A DNA stretch of 64,000 bases from Austropuccinia psidii (Eukaryota > Basidiomycota > Pucciniomycetes > Pucciniales > Sphaerophragmiaceae): assembly GCA_023105745.1 (NCBI GenBank), contig JALGQZ010000009.1, positions 15,548,564 to 15,612,563 on the forward strand. Reading direction: 5' to 3'. Shown piece after piece: positions 32,496 to 45,524 of the stretch. A program made the translations under genes and the position numbers. The notes below the pieces were generated by a model. It had not been told where the DNA came from, ran no database searches, and saw nothing but the letters and a program-made list of their open reading frames with translations. Position 1 is the first letter of the stretch. The number at the start of each line of letters is the position of its first letter.

Positions 32496-35400
32496 TTATT
32501 GAGAAATATTCAACCTTCTGTTGTGAATTACTGAAAGACATATGTCCTTCAATATTTCTCCAAATATCTTGTTGCGTTGTTTTCTTTGTGTATTTCCTTT
32601 CCATTCTGAAACAAAACCTTTTACTTCATGAATAAACATGTACCCAACATCACACCAGCAAAGAGTTCCCCACAAGATTTCCAAACCATCTAGATTCAAG
32701 TCTTCTTGAGCCCATAACATTTTGTGATACAGTCCTTCTATGGTCATTTGATAATATCCATAAGGCTTCTTCCAGTAAGGATTCCTTAAATTGCCTTTAA
32801 TTCCAATAGTGGTTAGTAATTCCAGAAAATCAACATTTGTAAGAGTTGATCCAGGTAGTTCTGAAATATATTTGGTTTGAATTATTGGTGAATATAGCTC
32901 ATAATCATACAGTTCTTCAAATGTTATCATTGGAAGTATTACGTAATCTTCCAGTCCTTCATATTCTGGTATGTCTTCCTGTATGCCATTTTGATTCTGG
33001 GAGTCATTTGGTAATTCAGATGTAATTCCTTGATTTTGATTAAATAAATCAGTTGCACTTGAAAGGCAGAATATTTGATCATAGGCATCATTAAATTCTT
33101 CTAGAATGCTAAGTCCAGCTAGCCTTTGTGTATTTTCTGATAATTCTCCTTCTTCTAGGTCTTCAAATATTCTTCCTTGCTTAAATTCATCTTCCAAATC
33201 TCCATTATTTTGTTGGTATAACTTCAAGTCATCTTCTGATTCTGCTTTTTCCATTTTTTTCTCAATCCTCTTTTGAATATTTCTATCCCAAACTTGATCC
33301 ATTTTGTCTTCAGTAATTATGGCACTTTCCTTTTCCAATTCTTCAAATTTTCTTTTTGCCAATGGATTTATTATTTTGTCTTTTGGTTCTTCACTTAGTA
33401 AATCTTTGTCAGTATTACAAATGTACCAAGCTTCCTCCTGAACTAAATTGAAATAATATTCTGCAATTCTTGAGGAATTTGCTTCAGGCGGCTTCAGATC
33501 CATTTTGAATTTCTTCTGTGGTCTTTCTACTTTATCTCCTTTATTCATACCACTTAGCTCAAGTGCCAGCCATTTCTCTGGGTCTTCTATGGCTATGTCC
33601 AAATTTCTTCTCATCTTCTTTAGTTCCTCTTTGATTTTTTCTATTGCTTCACTATCTTCTACCTCCAGTTTATCTTCTGTTTCCTTTCCTTTAGATTTTC
33701 TTTCAGTTTGAGGTGGAATACTTTCTTTAGATGAAGATAATATGCTTAACTTTTCTTCATCTATTATCTGGTTGAAATTTTCAAATACTAAGAAGTCCAG
33801 GTAGCTTTTCTTTTCACTTTCCAAAGTGACTTCAAGATTTTTAATTTGACCAATTGGCTTCAAAAAGTTTTCTGATGATTTTGATGTGTAAGGGCTGATT
33901 TTTAATTCTGCTTTTAGGGCCATTTCCTGAGTTATAACATTCAAGTCATTTTTTGCATCAAAATCAGCTGAGAAGGGTATTTTGTTTGCTCCAAGAAATA
34001 TTGTCTTCACTCTTGTTGAAGATTGACTTTCTGTTTCTTCTGTTTCTTTTTTTTTGGATGATTCTGCTCCATGTATTGACCATTTTCCAATCTCTGAAGA
34101 TGCACAAAGCTCCATTCCTCTGGGTGGAGAAATTTGCCAGCCCATAGCTTGAGGGTTACATATTGGTAAGCATAATCGACGTCCATCTTGCTCTGGATAA
34201 CTAAATATTTCCCCTTGCTTGTGTGAAAATTCCAATTTAACATCATTATCTGCTAAAAATGGTCTTCCAAGTATGGTGTGTACAGCTCCTTTTGCTATGA
34301 ATAAATGAATTTCTTTTTCTTCTCCTGTTATCATAGTGATTGGTGTAAATTCTGAGAGTCCAACCAAAGATGTTGTATGTCCACCAATTCCTCTGAGATT
34401 CATATTGAGCTTTCTACTTGTAAGTGAGGCTTGAATTGCGATTTCCTCTGGTATGATATTAATTTCTGATCCAGTATCCACCAATGCCATTGTAGGATAT
34501 TCTTCTCTTCCAATAAATACTTCCATAAAGCCAAGTGGGCATGCATGATGTAATCTTGGGGTATCAGAGTCCCTTAGCTTTACTGAGAGTAGTCTTTCTT
34601 GAATATTTGACGTATTGACTGATTTTATCACTTCTTTTTCCTGGATAGTTAAATTCTTTAATTTATCAATAAAGGTTGGTGACATTGATAATATTTCTTC
34701 AAGAGTAAGATTTATCTTTTGTTCAAGTATTCTCTTCATCACATGTTCAATTATTATCTTTGGGTTATTGGGTGTAGATTTTACCTTGTTTTTTAATTCC
34801 ATCTTTTGTGAATCCTTATTCTTTTCCTTGGAAATGATTTCAATATCATTATCTACTTCCTTTCCTTCTTGTGTTTTCTTGTATTTTGTTGGAATCAGAA
34901 CTCTTATTTCTTCTTCTGCCTCACCTTCCTCGTGGTAGGCACCTGGTATCTTCTTTTTAAAGGGTTTGTGTGTTTCATTTTTATCCTCTTGCTGGTTTTG
35001 GTTTTGATTTTCCTTTCTTGCAGCTCTTTGCCTTGTCTGTCTAAGCCCAACATTTATTTGAATATTTTCATTTGCTGGTGATATTTGAGGCGGTTTCCAG
35101 TTTCCCCATTCTTCTATTTGAGCTATAGCTGCTGCCTTCTCACCTTTACTTTCCTCAATTAATGTTGTTTCTTGCTTCTTTTGGGGTGGATTTGACTGTT
35201 CCATCATTTTCTTTGTAAAATCCTCCTGCTCTTTGGCAAAATGTCTAACTAATTCTTTTGCAGATTTAGGGCCTTCTGTGGGTACTCTTTGAAAATTTGG
35301 AAAAAGATATGTTCCTCCACGCTTCAAGACAATTCTTTTCTCCAAGTCTTCTGTGAGGTGATTACATCTTATTGCAGAATGTCCTTCTTCTAAGCAGTAA

Positions 35401-36737
35401 TAACACTTCAGTAGCAGACTTGGAGCCATTTGTGCTGGAACATATGGTTGATAACCAGAAGATATGGGTAGTAAAGGATATCTTGGCCTGAGTGGCTGTG
35501 AGTTTTGTGTAACTTTCTGATCTTGATTATTGCCTGCTTGTATTTTATTTGGAGATTCAACTACTTCTGAAAGGTGTTTGAGCTGATTCAATACTTGCTT
35601 AACTGATTCCTTCCCAGTATCCTTTGATTGATGCCCTTGCGGCTGAGGATTTTGAATTTTTTGGGTAAGATCTTTCATTTTCTTTAAGACTTCTTCCCAG
35701 CTTTCCTCTTCAAACCTAGCTTTCTTCTCTTGTGACTTTGGTTGTGAAAATTCCTTCTGTTGAATTAAGACTTTGGCTTCTAAATATTGTTCAATATATA
35801 ACTTTAATATTTCCAATCTTGGAATGATATAACCACCATCCAAAGCTTGCACCATGGCCTTATCTTTAATCATTTGTTTGTAAATAGATTCTTGAACACT
35901 TGAGGAAAGACTGGCCAAAATTTCTTGATTGTGATTGATATCTCCTTGTATATATTGATACCTTCTGAGATAATTAATAATGGATTCATATTCACCAATG
36001 AACTTTTTATATTGGGTCATATTTCTAATTCCTCATTATTGTTAAATCTTTGTAAATAATTGAGTAATTGAGGACAGCTTGTATCTTCTTTCAGGTGACA
36101 CTGTTCCCCATCTCCTCTTCATATCCAATTTTAATTGCTCCCAATCGCCAGTTTCATATCCAGGCATTCCTTAAATATGGTAGCTAATTTCTTGATCTTT
36201 AGTCCAAAAGGATATCTGTCTTGCTATATCCCTTCCACTTGCTCCTTCAATTTCTGCTATATTTTCTACTCTTTTAATAAATCTTTCCACTTCCTTTCCA
36301 TCAAACCATAAATTATAATCCTTTGGTCTGATCTTGACAATGGGTGTATTGTTTCGTGGGATTTCTTGTTGCAATGGGCTTGAAGCCTGTGCATGAATAT
36401 TAACCCGCTTTGGTAGAGTATTTGGCCTTTGTGAAGTGAATGGAGTTGATGACGCCATAGGCCTTGAAAATGGTGATGGTGACCTTTCTTGTCTAAAGAT
36501 TCTGGGAATGCTCGTAGTTTCTTCCATTGGGCTGTTTTCTGCGGTAAAACTTGACTCTTTCCTTTTCCCTTCTTTTTTAAGGAGTTCAATTAATTCTTGT
36601 TGCATTTCCAACATTCTTTGATGAAGTCTTTCTACATCAGAAATATCTTCTTGTCCTTGCATGGTCTCTTCATTTATAATTCCTTCTTTGGATTCATCTA
36701 GATTGTGTGGTATCTTTGATGATGATGCTGAATCCAT
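32496..36737 (-). pseudogene. Element A Gag-protease polyprotein, broken
   Basis: Two frames, 36171-36737 (N-terminal 188 codons, ATG 36737) and 32496-36020 (1174 codons), are parts of one gene matching the B polyprotein. Between them, 36020-36170 still translates to Gag-like residues but with a TAA after SYHI and further stops near 36040. Features: Gag (KDYNLWFDGKEVERFIKRVE), zinc knuckle CYYCLEEGHSAIRC from C206 of the long frame, retropepsin ALVDTGSEINIIP (D515) and LGRPFLADN, then a second degenerate retropepsin-like region with FSADFDAKNDLNVI and no D-T/S-G. The C-terminal part is acidic. It supplied particles for element A. Stops make full-length translation unlikely unless the gap is an intron. 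Confidence 0.8.
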
Positions 36738-37127
36738 ACTGATATATTCTTTGTTTATTTTCTCTTTTTCACTTTTCTTTTTAATTTCAACTAGCTCCTT
36801 GAGTAATTTCTGAAAATAATCTGTAACTATCTTTTGATCTTTCTTCTTAGTTCTTGGTGTATCAACTGGTATACTATAATCTATAGGTGATTCTTCTCCA
36901 GGTGGTGTTTCTCCTCTTTTTGGATAATAATAGTGAAATGATTTTGTTGAAGAACTTGATGGTGATGATGATTTAGAATTTTGTGGTTTTTCTGATTCCA
37001 GATTGACTTGATAGGTGCTTGAAATTTTTGATTGATAAAAGGCTTTTTCTTTTTATGGACTAAATTTGAATGTTTTTTTTTCTTTTATAATTGACGGATT
37101 ATTGATGATTGAAGTTGTTGTTGGCCA
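36738..37127 (-). other. Element A leader upstream of gag
   Basis: Similar in layout to the B leader, with GATGGTGATGATGA-like repeats around 36960. No independent gene supported. Confidence 0.4.
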
Positions 37128-37141
37128 CTGTTGGGACACCA
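37128..37141 (-). other. Element A primer-binding site
   Basis: TGGTGTCCCAACAG on the minus strand, two bases inside the 5' LTR; same as in B. Confidence 0.7.
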
Positions 37142-37143
37142 GA

Positions 37144-39347
37144 TGTGGGAACTCCTTTTGGTGTGGGATGAAATAAGGCAGTACCTTGAGGGGGAAATTA
37201 TTGGTAAGTCTGTTTTGAATTTCAGAATTGTCCAATAACCATGGGTGCTAAGGTGTATTAGCTGCCCCTCTAAATAATACTGAATAGTCAGCCTACAGAG
37301 AATCACAAAATAAAATAAGATTTGTGGCTTTAACAGATAGAGGAGACTTATCAGCAGTCTCTAAATCAGACCTATCAATAACACTACAGTAAAAATTCTG
37401 ATCTAAAATTTCTGATAAAATAAACACTAGATTTTCTTTATTTTATTTTGATAAAAGTGATGATAATATATATATATATATGTTTGGGTTTCTGTCTTTT
37501 TAATAAAAATAATAAGAATATTATTTTTTTGTTTTTTTTTTAATAAGAATGATAAGAATATATATTTTTTTATGGTTTTAGGTTGATTATAATGATTTTT
37601 TTTTGATATAAGTACTAATAATAAGACCACTGGATTTGATTCTTTTAGGATTTTTTTGAATACTGAGTTTATATCACTACTACTCATCTTTGTTAATAAC
37701 ACTAAGCTTTTGAGCAAGGCTAATAAGCTTTAACTACGGTTATACTACTATTCTTTACTAATACTAAGCTACTGAGCAAGGCTACTGCGCTTTTACTACG
37801 GTTTATACTACTATTATTCACTAATACTAAGCTACTGAGCAAGGCTACTGAGCTTTTACTACGGTTTATACTACTATTATTCACTAATACTAAGCTACTG
37901 AGCAAGGCTACTGAGCTTTTCACTACTAAAAAACTACTACTATTCTAGATATCCTGCGAGTTCAGGGATGGTTGTGATCCTGGATAGTGGGAACTTGTTC
38001 CATGATGATGGGAAAAATTGAGGGAGAGAGGACCTCTATTTATAGCTTTTGGGCCTCCATAGAGCTTTACAAAATAGGGTACTTAGAAAAAATCATAGTT
38101 GAGAGGTTTTAGCTAGTGAGACGTGTAGTTTTGGTGTAGCAACGTGTTTGCTGAGAAAATTATGCTGGTGGTGCTTTTTCTTATCAAGATCATGTGATGT
38201 ATTTGAGATAATTTGGCTGGTGAGATTTTCTTTTTATCAGAGTCATGTGAGGTCATTGAGATAATATGGCTGGTGATGTTTTCTTGATGGTGGGGAAAGT
38301 ATTTTTTTGTCTCTATTTTTTACGTATTTTATGAGAGAATTATGCTGGTGGTGCTTTTTCTTGTCATAATCATGTGATGTCTTCGAGATAATTTCGCTGG
38401 TGACACTTTCATTTTTGGTGACTTTGTTACGTATTTTCTGAGAGAATTATGCTGGTGGTGCTTTTTTTTATCAAAATCATGTGATGTGTTTGAGATAATT
38501 TGGCTGGTGATGGTTTATTGAAGGTGGGGAAAGTATTTTTAGTTTCTATTTTTATGTATTTTATGAGAGAATTATGCTGGTGGTGCTTTTTCTTATCAAA
38601 ATCATGTGATGTATTTGAGATAATTTGGATGGTGAGATTTTCTTTTTTGAAAGTAAGTGGAGAAAATACAGCTTTCGACAATTGAAATTTCTTCTAGTCA
38701 TATGATATATCTGAGAGAATTATGCTGGTGTTTCTGTTTCTTATCAAAATCATGTGATGTCTTTGAGATAATTTTGCTGGTGAGATTTTCTTTTTATCAG
38801 AGTCATGTGAGGTCATTGAAATAATATAGCTGGTGATGTTTTCTTGAGTGTGGGGAAAGTTTTTTTTTGTTTCTATCTTTACGTATGTTAAGAGAGAATT
38901 ATGCTGGTGGTTTTATTTTAGTATTGTATCATTTAATATGGAGATTGCATCATTTCTATCAAGTTTGATGCGTGTCATTATTACTAATCAAACATTTGTT
39001 CTTGGAAAATATATCAAAATTTTATGCATAGCCTTGAGGTATTTCTTCTTTAAATTGAATCAAGGTGGGGAAAATACAGCTCTGATGCTGTGGTGCGTCT
39101 TCATATACCTTGATTTAGATTAACTCCTTTTAATTGCATAATTTGTTATTGATGATGCAATAAGGTGGATAAATCCTTTGAGACTATACTGTTTTGATAA
39201 GATCTTGAGGCTGTGTATTGTATATTTCTGTTTGAAATCGGTAGTTTTAATGTGTAAATATGTTTTGCGTAAGTTGTTTTATTATCATTTTTTTCTTTTG
39301 TTTTATTGGTAAGCTTGAAACTGGTACTAATGGTATGGAATACCACA
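37144..39347 (-). repeat. Element A 5' LTR (right), uninterrupted
   Basis: 2204 bp, TGTGGGAACTCC...GAATACCACA on the plus strand. Differs from the left copy at many sites (for example AGAGGAGACT versus AGAGAAGACT at 37345) and in array copy number. Confidence 0.9.
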
Positions 39348-39351
39348 GCGG

Positions 39352-39461
39352 ACAACGAATGAACATTTCTTGTGTTCTTGTCGGCAAGCGTTACAAGCGT
39401 CGTTCGTTGTCGAGGAACAAATGCAGGGGATACCCCGCTTGGTGCATAAAGTGCACAACAT
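39352..39461 (-). pseudogene. Zn2Cys6-like regulator of element E, left copy, first coding segment
   Basis: ATG at 39461 right after an intron 3' end (TTTTGTTTTTAG on the minus strand), so the first intron lies in the 5' UTR. The segment encodes CTLCTKRGIPC followed by CNACRQEHKKC: C-x2-C-x6-C-x9-C-x2-C-x6-C, the fungal Zn2Cys6 spacing. The cluster is intact. The gene is cut after this segment by the A-B-C stack and resumes at 2751. GCGG at 39348-39351 is the duplicated target. Confidence 0.85.
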
Positions 39462-42148
39462 CTAAAAACAAAACAATTGAGGTTAGTAACTGCATACAAA
39501 GTAAACAATCAAGAGAAAAAATGAAGACGTACAATGAATTATAAATTTAAAACGGAAACAAAATAAGAACGCTCTAGTCAGAAGTTTTTAAAAGTCTGGA
39601 AAAGAGTCGTGAAGAAAAATAAGTATTAATATCGGTACATAATGTTGACAAAAGTTAAAAAAAGAGGTAACGCACAAGGTGGATAGAAGGGAGGTTCTGA
39701 AAGGATCAGCAGAAGAAACAAACAGGCAAAAGGAAGGGGAGTGGGTTTAGTGGAGTGCGAAAGACAAAAGTAGAAAGGCAGGAAGACCAAGGGGAATACG
39801 CACAAGAAGGACAAATGCAGGTGAGGTTGAACGAAGTGGAGCGGGTGAGAAAGAAAGTGAAGGGCCTGTTGTATGAAGATGGTCTTTTATACCATGGTGA
39901 AGCTGAGACGATCTCAGCAGTTTCAGCACCCGCAAAAGTCTCAGCTTCAAGGCATGTGGGCAAAATTGAAGCTGAGTCTCAGCGAATGCTGCAACTGAGA
40001 AGTCAAATGCTTGCGTGAGGCAGAAGAACAATGGGGGTCTGGCTGAGTATTGCAATTTATTGAATTGTCAAGCTCAGTCAAATCCCCTTTGTTTCCTTAA
40101 ATTGCCACCCAATCACCCAGGAGGGTGGTCATGAGGCCTTTGTTGAATGTGCATTGTGGGTGCAATGCACAAGTGTCACATGCAGAAAAGCACCCAGTGC
40201 ATTTGGTCACAAGTGACCGCGGCAAGATCACCGGTCGTATGGCCTGGTGATAGTCTTTGAACAAAGGGGGGGGCTGTAAGAGAAGTGAATACAGCGTGAG
40301 CTTGCCTCGACCCATTGCTCAGGTTTGCTTTCGGGTCATAATTGAAATGCTCAGTGGCTGAAAATTTGAATTGCACAGTAATTGAACAATTGATATAACA
40401 ATATGAAATGCACCATGCTGAGACATTGCTCAGTCGCTTTTGTATGCACACAATCTGAGCATTTGGCACAGCATCGGGTGACATTTCAGCCAGGTGCAGC
40501 TTTTCACACGCTTTTGTGAAGTGCTCCAAACTGAGCCTTCCAATGAACTAATGCAAAAATAGTTCATTCCATGGCTTTACTGAGCACACCCACATGGTGC
40601 ATTTGACCATGACATGCTCAGCTTGCTTGTGAAAATCAGGTGAAACACAATGCTGAGCATGTGGCACATGAGCTACGTATATGCAAACAATCGGAAGGTG
40701 CATGCACATTTGCTATATGCATGCAGGCTCAAGTAGTATTACACCTTCCTAATCCGTACAGCCAACACTGTAGTACGCAGTACACCTTTGTAGATTTATG
40801 CTGCGGGGAAGAGCAAAAGCTGTTCAACAATGTAACATGCAATCACGTCAAGCCATCGAGTCATATCTCTCACCTGCATCCCTTTGATGCACCTTGTTCA
40901 ACAGCTCTGCCTAACTATGGCACAGATGCGCATGTAATCCAAGTTGATGTAAGTGGGTCATGGTGGGATGACTGTTTATTTGGGTCATACACAAACAGTG
41001 GATTCCATCCGGTGCCATTGTTGGGGAAAACAATGACTGGCCCTGCTTGTTCATTGCGCGTGCTCATTGTTGGGCAGCCACACGCTTTCATACGCACCCC
41101 ACAACGGGTCATACACAGGCAACTTTCACACGCCTGGAAGACATTTTACTGCCAGTGTTCCGACCGGCTAGTTTCTTGGTCAGGTGGTCAGCTTGACTGA
41201 AGACGCTCACCTGCTCGCGCGTGGAAACCTGAGGCCAATCAGTGTGGATTTGCTTCAGCCTCATCCACATTAGAATATTCCCAGCCCATGTTTGCTGAGG
41301 ATGGTTATGTTTGCGTGGGTAGCTCCCACCGCGGGTCATTTTCTTCACGTTCTCACACGCCCCGCGCAGGCTGTGGCACCTGGCTTGCAGCCAAAAATTC
41401 CCTTGGGTGGGTGGCCTCTTTTGCCGGAGTTTTGTACGCGCGTGAGGCAAAGACCTGGTTGCCAATCTCGGTGGATTAGTACTTGCCTCAAAAGCAATAG
41501 GGGTGAATGTATTTGTGGATCACGGCTCATGGCTGGCGCCCCCTTTGATCATCCCACACATTCCCCCCTGGAAGCCCAGTAGGCATCAGTCAGCAAAAAA
41601 CTTCAGTCAAAACCAAAGTCATGTTTGTTGGCATGCCACCGAACATATCTCACCCGCCCACACACAAACATCCCCACAGTGAGATTGCCCTTTGAAACGG
41701 CCAACATTGCCCAGTAGGTCCCTGTGCGACAATTATCCTGGGGAAGATATGCATCCATGTTCGCTGTCACACCAGAGAACATGACTGCATGCCTCTAATC
41801 TGCCCTCCACAATAAGTTGCTACAACCCACCCAATTTCAGATATGCTAATGTCAACCTTGTTCCACCAAAGGTTTTGTACCTTGCTGCAGATCCAGCAGT
41901 CATATCGGTGCACCCACATTTTGGCCACCTTGCCTTGATATATGCCCCAAATCGGATATGAAAATTATGAGCCCAAGAGGCCCACCCCCATCAAGACCAT
42001 GCACGTAACCACAGGCCATCCCCCCTTGACCCCATTGCTGCCTCTCATATAAGTTCCCCACCTGCGCCTATTTATCTTCATTCCGTTTAGCTAACCCCTC
42101 CCGATCATATAATTTCCAACTGTCCCCAAATAATTTAAAATAGCCATC
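39462..42148. promoter_or_regulatory. Divergent intergenic region of element E, left arm
   Basis: Separates the minus-strand Zn2Cys6-like gene from the plus-strand helicase gene. Between 39890 and 40670 it is dense in GCTGAG/CTCAGC and TGAGCA/TGCTCA, more than 15 copies in both orientations. A dyad ATGTTTGTTGGCATGCCACC (to GAACAT) lies at about 41619-41645. ORFs in the region match inverted shadow ORFs of the right arm but have no domain and do not keep the same ends in both arms. I call no gene here. Confidence 0.5.
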
Positions 42149-44716
42149 ATGTCAACCCCTTCACAACCACTTTGCATTGGGATGATTAATATTTGTATTC
42201 AAATAAATAGTGATATAGCCTTAAATCCTTAGGATTCCCACTTAGCTTCTTGGATTATCATATGGCACAATCAACACAACATATTTGTTTATCTCCCCAA
42301 TCACCAGCATGCTATTGGCTCTCTACCTGGAACCCTTTCCAAAACGTTGATACCATTCCTTGGGGCACCAAAAGCTTTCATGCACTGTGGTCCTGGTGGG
42401 GCATGGATTGAAAATTGCCAATCCAATCCTTCTCAGATATTATTTGTTGAGGGAGTATTTATGACTGATGCAAATGATCCCTCCTCATCTCAGAAACCCA
42501 ATCTAGCATTGATGTTCTTCACATGGTATCCAAACATTTTATTCATAATGGAAAGCTTTCGAACACAAGATTTCAAGCTTAAAATGCCCAAAGAATATGA
42601 CTGTAATGCTCATAGTCAATGACGACTCTTCACTCCCACATTTCCCGCTTCAAGCTCAACGCCAGTTTCATATCCTGCTGTTTCATCATTGATTTCCAAG
42701 CAAAAACTGATACAATTACCCAGTGGAACAGACCTCCCCATGATGACCCTGCCCCATGCCATTATTCAAAACCCCCTCCTCCCTCATCAAAAGACCGGAC
42801 TAGCTTTTCTCTGGGATCAAGAAATCCCCAATGGCCAATCAGCCCGTAACCTTTGGGCCACCTCACCCCCAGGATCCACTTTCAATTCCAGGCACATCAT
42901 TACAAACAAGGTCATTAGCTCATTTGAATCCCTTTCAACCAATACCCCTCTAGGAGGACTGCTTGTGGATGATATGGGATTAGGTAAAACCATTTAGGCC
43001 ATTGCTCTAATTGGTACCTCCAAGGAGCGGATGATTGCAAACCCCCATCGCTCCATGCCCACCATGATCATCTGCCTCCCTCGCTTAATTACCAACTGGC
43101 AATCAGAAATATCCAAGCATGCTCAGGCTGGAGCGCTGCATTCCAAAATCTACCATGGTCCCACTCGTTACTCATTATACAAAGACGACATCTTAAAATA
43201 TGATATCATCATCACTTCTTACAATACTATCACCCAATAATTTAAGCAAACCAATACCTCTACATCATTCATTTTTCAAATCAATTGGCATTGTATAATT
43301 TTGGATGAAGCACAGTGAGTGTCTGATCTTAAATGATTCAAATTACCTTTTATATCCAATAACCCTTGCCCCATCTTATAGCTATATTCGCTCTCAATAC
43401 ACTGCCACTCACCGTGCCATTAATAGCCTCCTTTCATCCCGTCGAATATGTTTAACGGGCACACCTATTCACAACACCATTTATGCCCTTTTGAGAATAA
43501 TATCATTCATCACTCAACCCCAGAGCGCCAATCAAGATAACTGGTCACCATTCATCCTGAGTAGTCTTTCCAAAGGTTGCAATGATATCTTGCATTTGGA
43601 ATTGCGGCATTTATATTTGCGCCGCACCAAAACCACACAGCTTGAATCCCTCCCCACTATTAGCCATCATTATGAGCTGCTCCCACTCAACGCAACCATG
43701 CAGCAAGAATATTCCATATTATATGAAGAATTCCTATCATCCAAAAGCAAAGGAGCAGGAGAATTTTTCAGAAATATTAATAAGCTGCAAATATGTTGTA
43801 ACCATCACATCATGCTTACCACAATTGCGGAGGCGGATTTGGGAGACCCCGAGGGCAGGAGCACTCAGGATAACTCACCAACAATCACACGAACTATTGT
43901 GGATGTGGAAACATGCATGATGAGTAGTAAAATTGCACACCTCCTACAAAGCTTAATGAAGAACAAACAAACAAGGTGTGGTCCAACCAAATCGGTGGTT
44001 TATACCCAATGGACCCAATTTCTAGATTTGTGCATTAATTCTAATATGCATCCATTACCAATTGAATCCATCTGACTTTTTCATATTGTAGAATTGGTAT
44101 TGCACTTGCCCATCACTCTATCCTTTCAGCATGAATTGATGGAGCAATTACAGCACGAGCACAGGAGAAGGCACTGGAGAATTTCTTCAATAATCCTGAA
44201 TGTGAAGTACTGATTGCATCCATTGCTGCAGATGGAACTGGCCTCAATATAACTTGTGCTAATAGGGTCTATTTAATGGTGAGGGGACCCCCGAAATTCT
44301 GCCCTGATTTGCAGCCCCTGACATCCACATTTCCAGGAGCCCAATTGGAACCCAGCCATTGAGGCTCAGGCTGTTGATCCACTCCATCGTATTGGCCAAC
44401 AACAACCTGTAAAGGTCATCCACTATATCACTCCTCATTCAGTTGAGGTCAACATGCGGAAGGTACCTTTCAAGATCATCTTTGACCCTAATTGTATTGC
44501 TATTCTAAAATCCTTCCTTATGGAAATGCCATTTTCCAAACACCAATAGTTCCAAGAAAAGAAAAAAACATTAACTGCGTGAGCCTTACTGATATTATAT
44601 AATTTGTGTTTGACCAAGTTGATAACTCTTGTTCACCCTGGCATAGGTCCACAAGTATGAAAACCATGAGTTGGATCGAACTCCTTCAATATTTCCTCAA
44701 TGAAAATGAGCAATAG
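42149..44716 (+). pseudogene. SNF2-family DEAH helicase of element E, left copy, disrupted
   Basis: Starts with ATG 42149 and ends at TAG 44714-44716, matching the right copy over all exons. Recognisable parts: HQKTGLAFLW, Walker A DDMGLGKT (to 42994), ICLPRLITNW, LTGTPIHNT, RRTKT, KSVVYTQWTQF, and LHRIGQQQP in motif VI. Lesions: TAG at 42230 region after ALNP, TAG at 42995-42997 replacing CAG right after the Walker A motif, TAA at 43238-43240, and P in place of R in the motif VI VDRLHRIG. The C-terminal exon ends MSWIELLQYFLNENEQ. ATP-driven DNA translocase of the Rad5/HLTF-like group by motif order; this copy cannot make it. Confidence 0.8.
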
Positions 44717-44887
44717 AGTCTTATTTCTAAGGGAGACGGTGATACATTCCAATTCATATTGTCTATATTCTGACAGATTTAGCAAGTTGTTGCATCTTTA
44801 AGAAATAATACTCTGATTGTATTACACCTGCACAAATAGTTCACAAAATGTTAATTTGTAACGGTGCTATACATTTATATTACTAAG

Positions 44888-45524
44888 TTATTGCAGAGCA
44901 TCACCATTCAGCCTAATAACTGGCATGTCAAGTATTTTGAGGGCACTAGTCTGCATCTTACTACAGCCTTTGAGCCAATCTTGATCAAATACCTGAAATG
45001 ATAAGCATTCCGGAATATCACCATCATCTGTTGATTGTAATTCTGGCAATCTATCAATAGTTTTCTTACCCTTTTTTTTAATGCGATTACAAAACTCTAT
45101 GTCTCAATCCATTTTTAATACCAATTAATTAAATAACTGGGAGCGCCAGCGTAATCCCACTTTGCGGTAAACTTGACGGCCATTTTCCAGTACCTCCTCA
45201 GTATCTGAACATACTCGTGGGTCATTGAATTGTGATGCTAGAATGGGAAATTTAGCCGTATCACACCATTCACGACGGCGCTCACAGGTCTGCACATAAT
45301 CAAGTAGATCATCATCAGTCTTTGCTCACAATGAAGAAGAGATACATTAACTAACCCTCTGACGAATCTTTGCGAGCTTTTGATTCTCCTTCTTTTTTAC
45401 CAAATACTCCGCATCCTTTTGAATAGACTTCCATTCTCTTTTCAAATAAGTGAAATATTGCTTTATTAAAGCCGCCACGACCCCATAGTTATTATGATCC
45501 TTGTTCCAACAGTAATGATGATAC
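44888..45524 (-). pseudogene. Gene X of element E, left copy, 3' fragment
   Basis: Inverted counterpart of 51925-52561, ending at the same TAA (44888-44890). About 210 codons of the 3' part only; the 5' part is absent because the palindrome ends at 45524. Contains small differences, for example altered codons near 45110 and 45320 that break the frame. Confidence 0.75.

Larger units (their letters stand above)
2752..39347 (-). mobile_element. LTR element A (Ty3/Gypsy-type, non-autonomous), hosting B and C
   Basis: The outermost member of the nested stack. LTRs are about 2.2 kb: left copy split into 2752-4474 plus 29187-29671, right copy 37144-39347. On the minus strand each LTR runs TGTGGTATTCC...GTTCCCACA. 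The PPT (29672-29685, GAGAGGGGGA sense) and PBS (37128-37141) fix the orientation as minus. Without B, A is about 11.9 kb. It contains a broken gag-protease gene, a remnant of the integrase C-terminus, several minisatellites and a SINE-like insert; RT, RNase H and the integrase core are not found. Its LTRs differ at more sites than those of B or C, consistent with being the oldest of the three. Confidence 0.9.
39348..45524. repeat. Element E inverted repeat, left arm
   Basis: Inverted copy of 51925-58045, readable continuously through the Zn2Cys6 exon, the intergenic region, the helicase gene and the end of gene X, with scattered substitutions and small indels (about nine in ten bases alike by eye). 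Homology stops sharply inside gene X at GATGATAC (45524). Outward it continues across the A insertion to at least 1755-2751. Confidence 0.9.

Noticed and set aside
39626..41582. Multiple ORFs of 60-190 codons in the left intergenic region of E
   Set aside because: Ends and frames are not kept between the two arms even though the DNA is, no domain is recognisable, and the region has promoter-like dyads.
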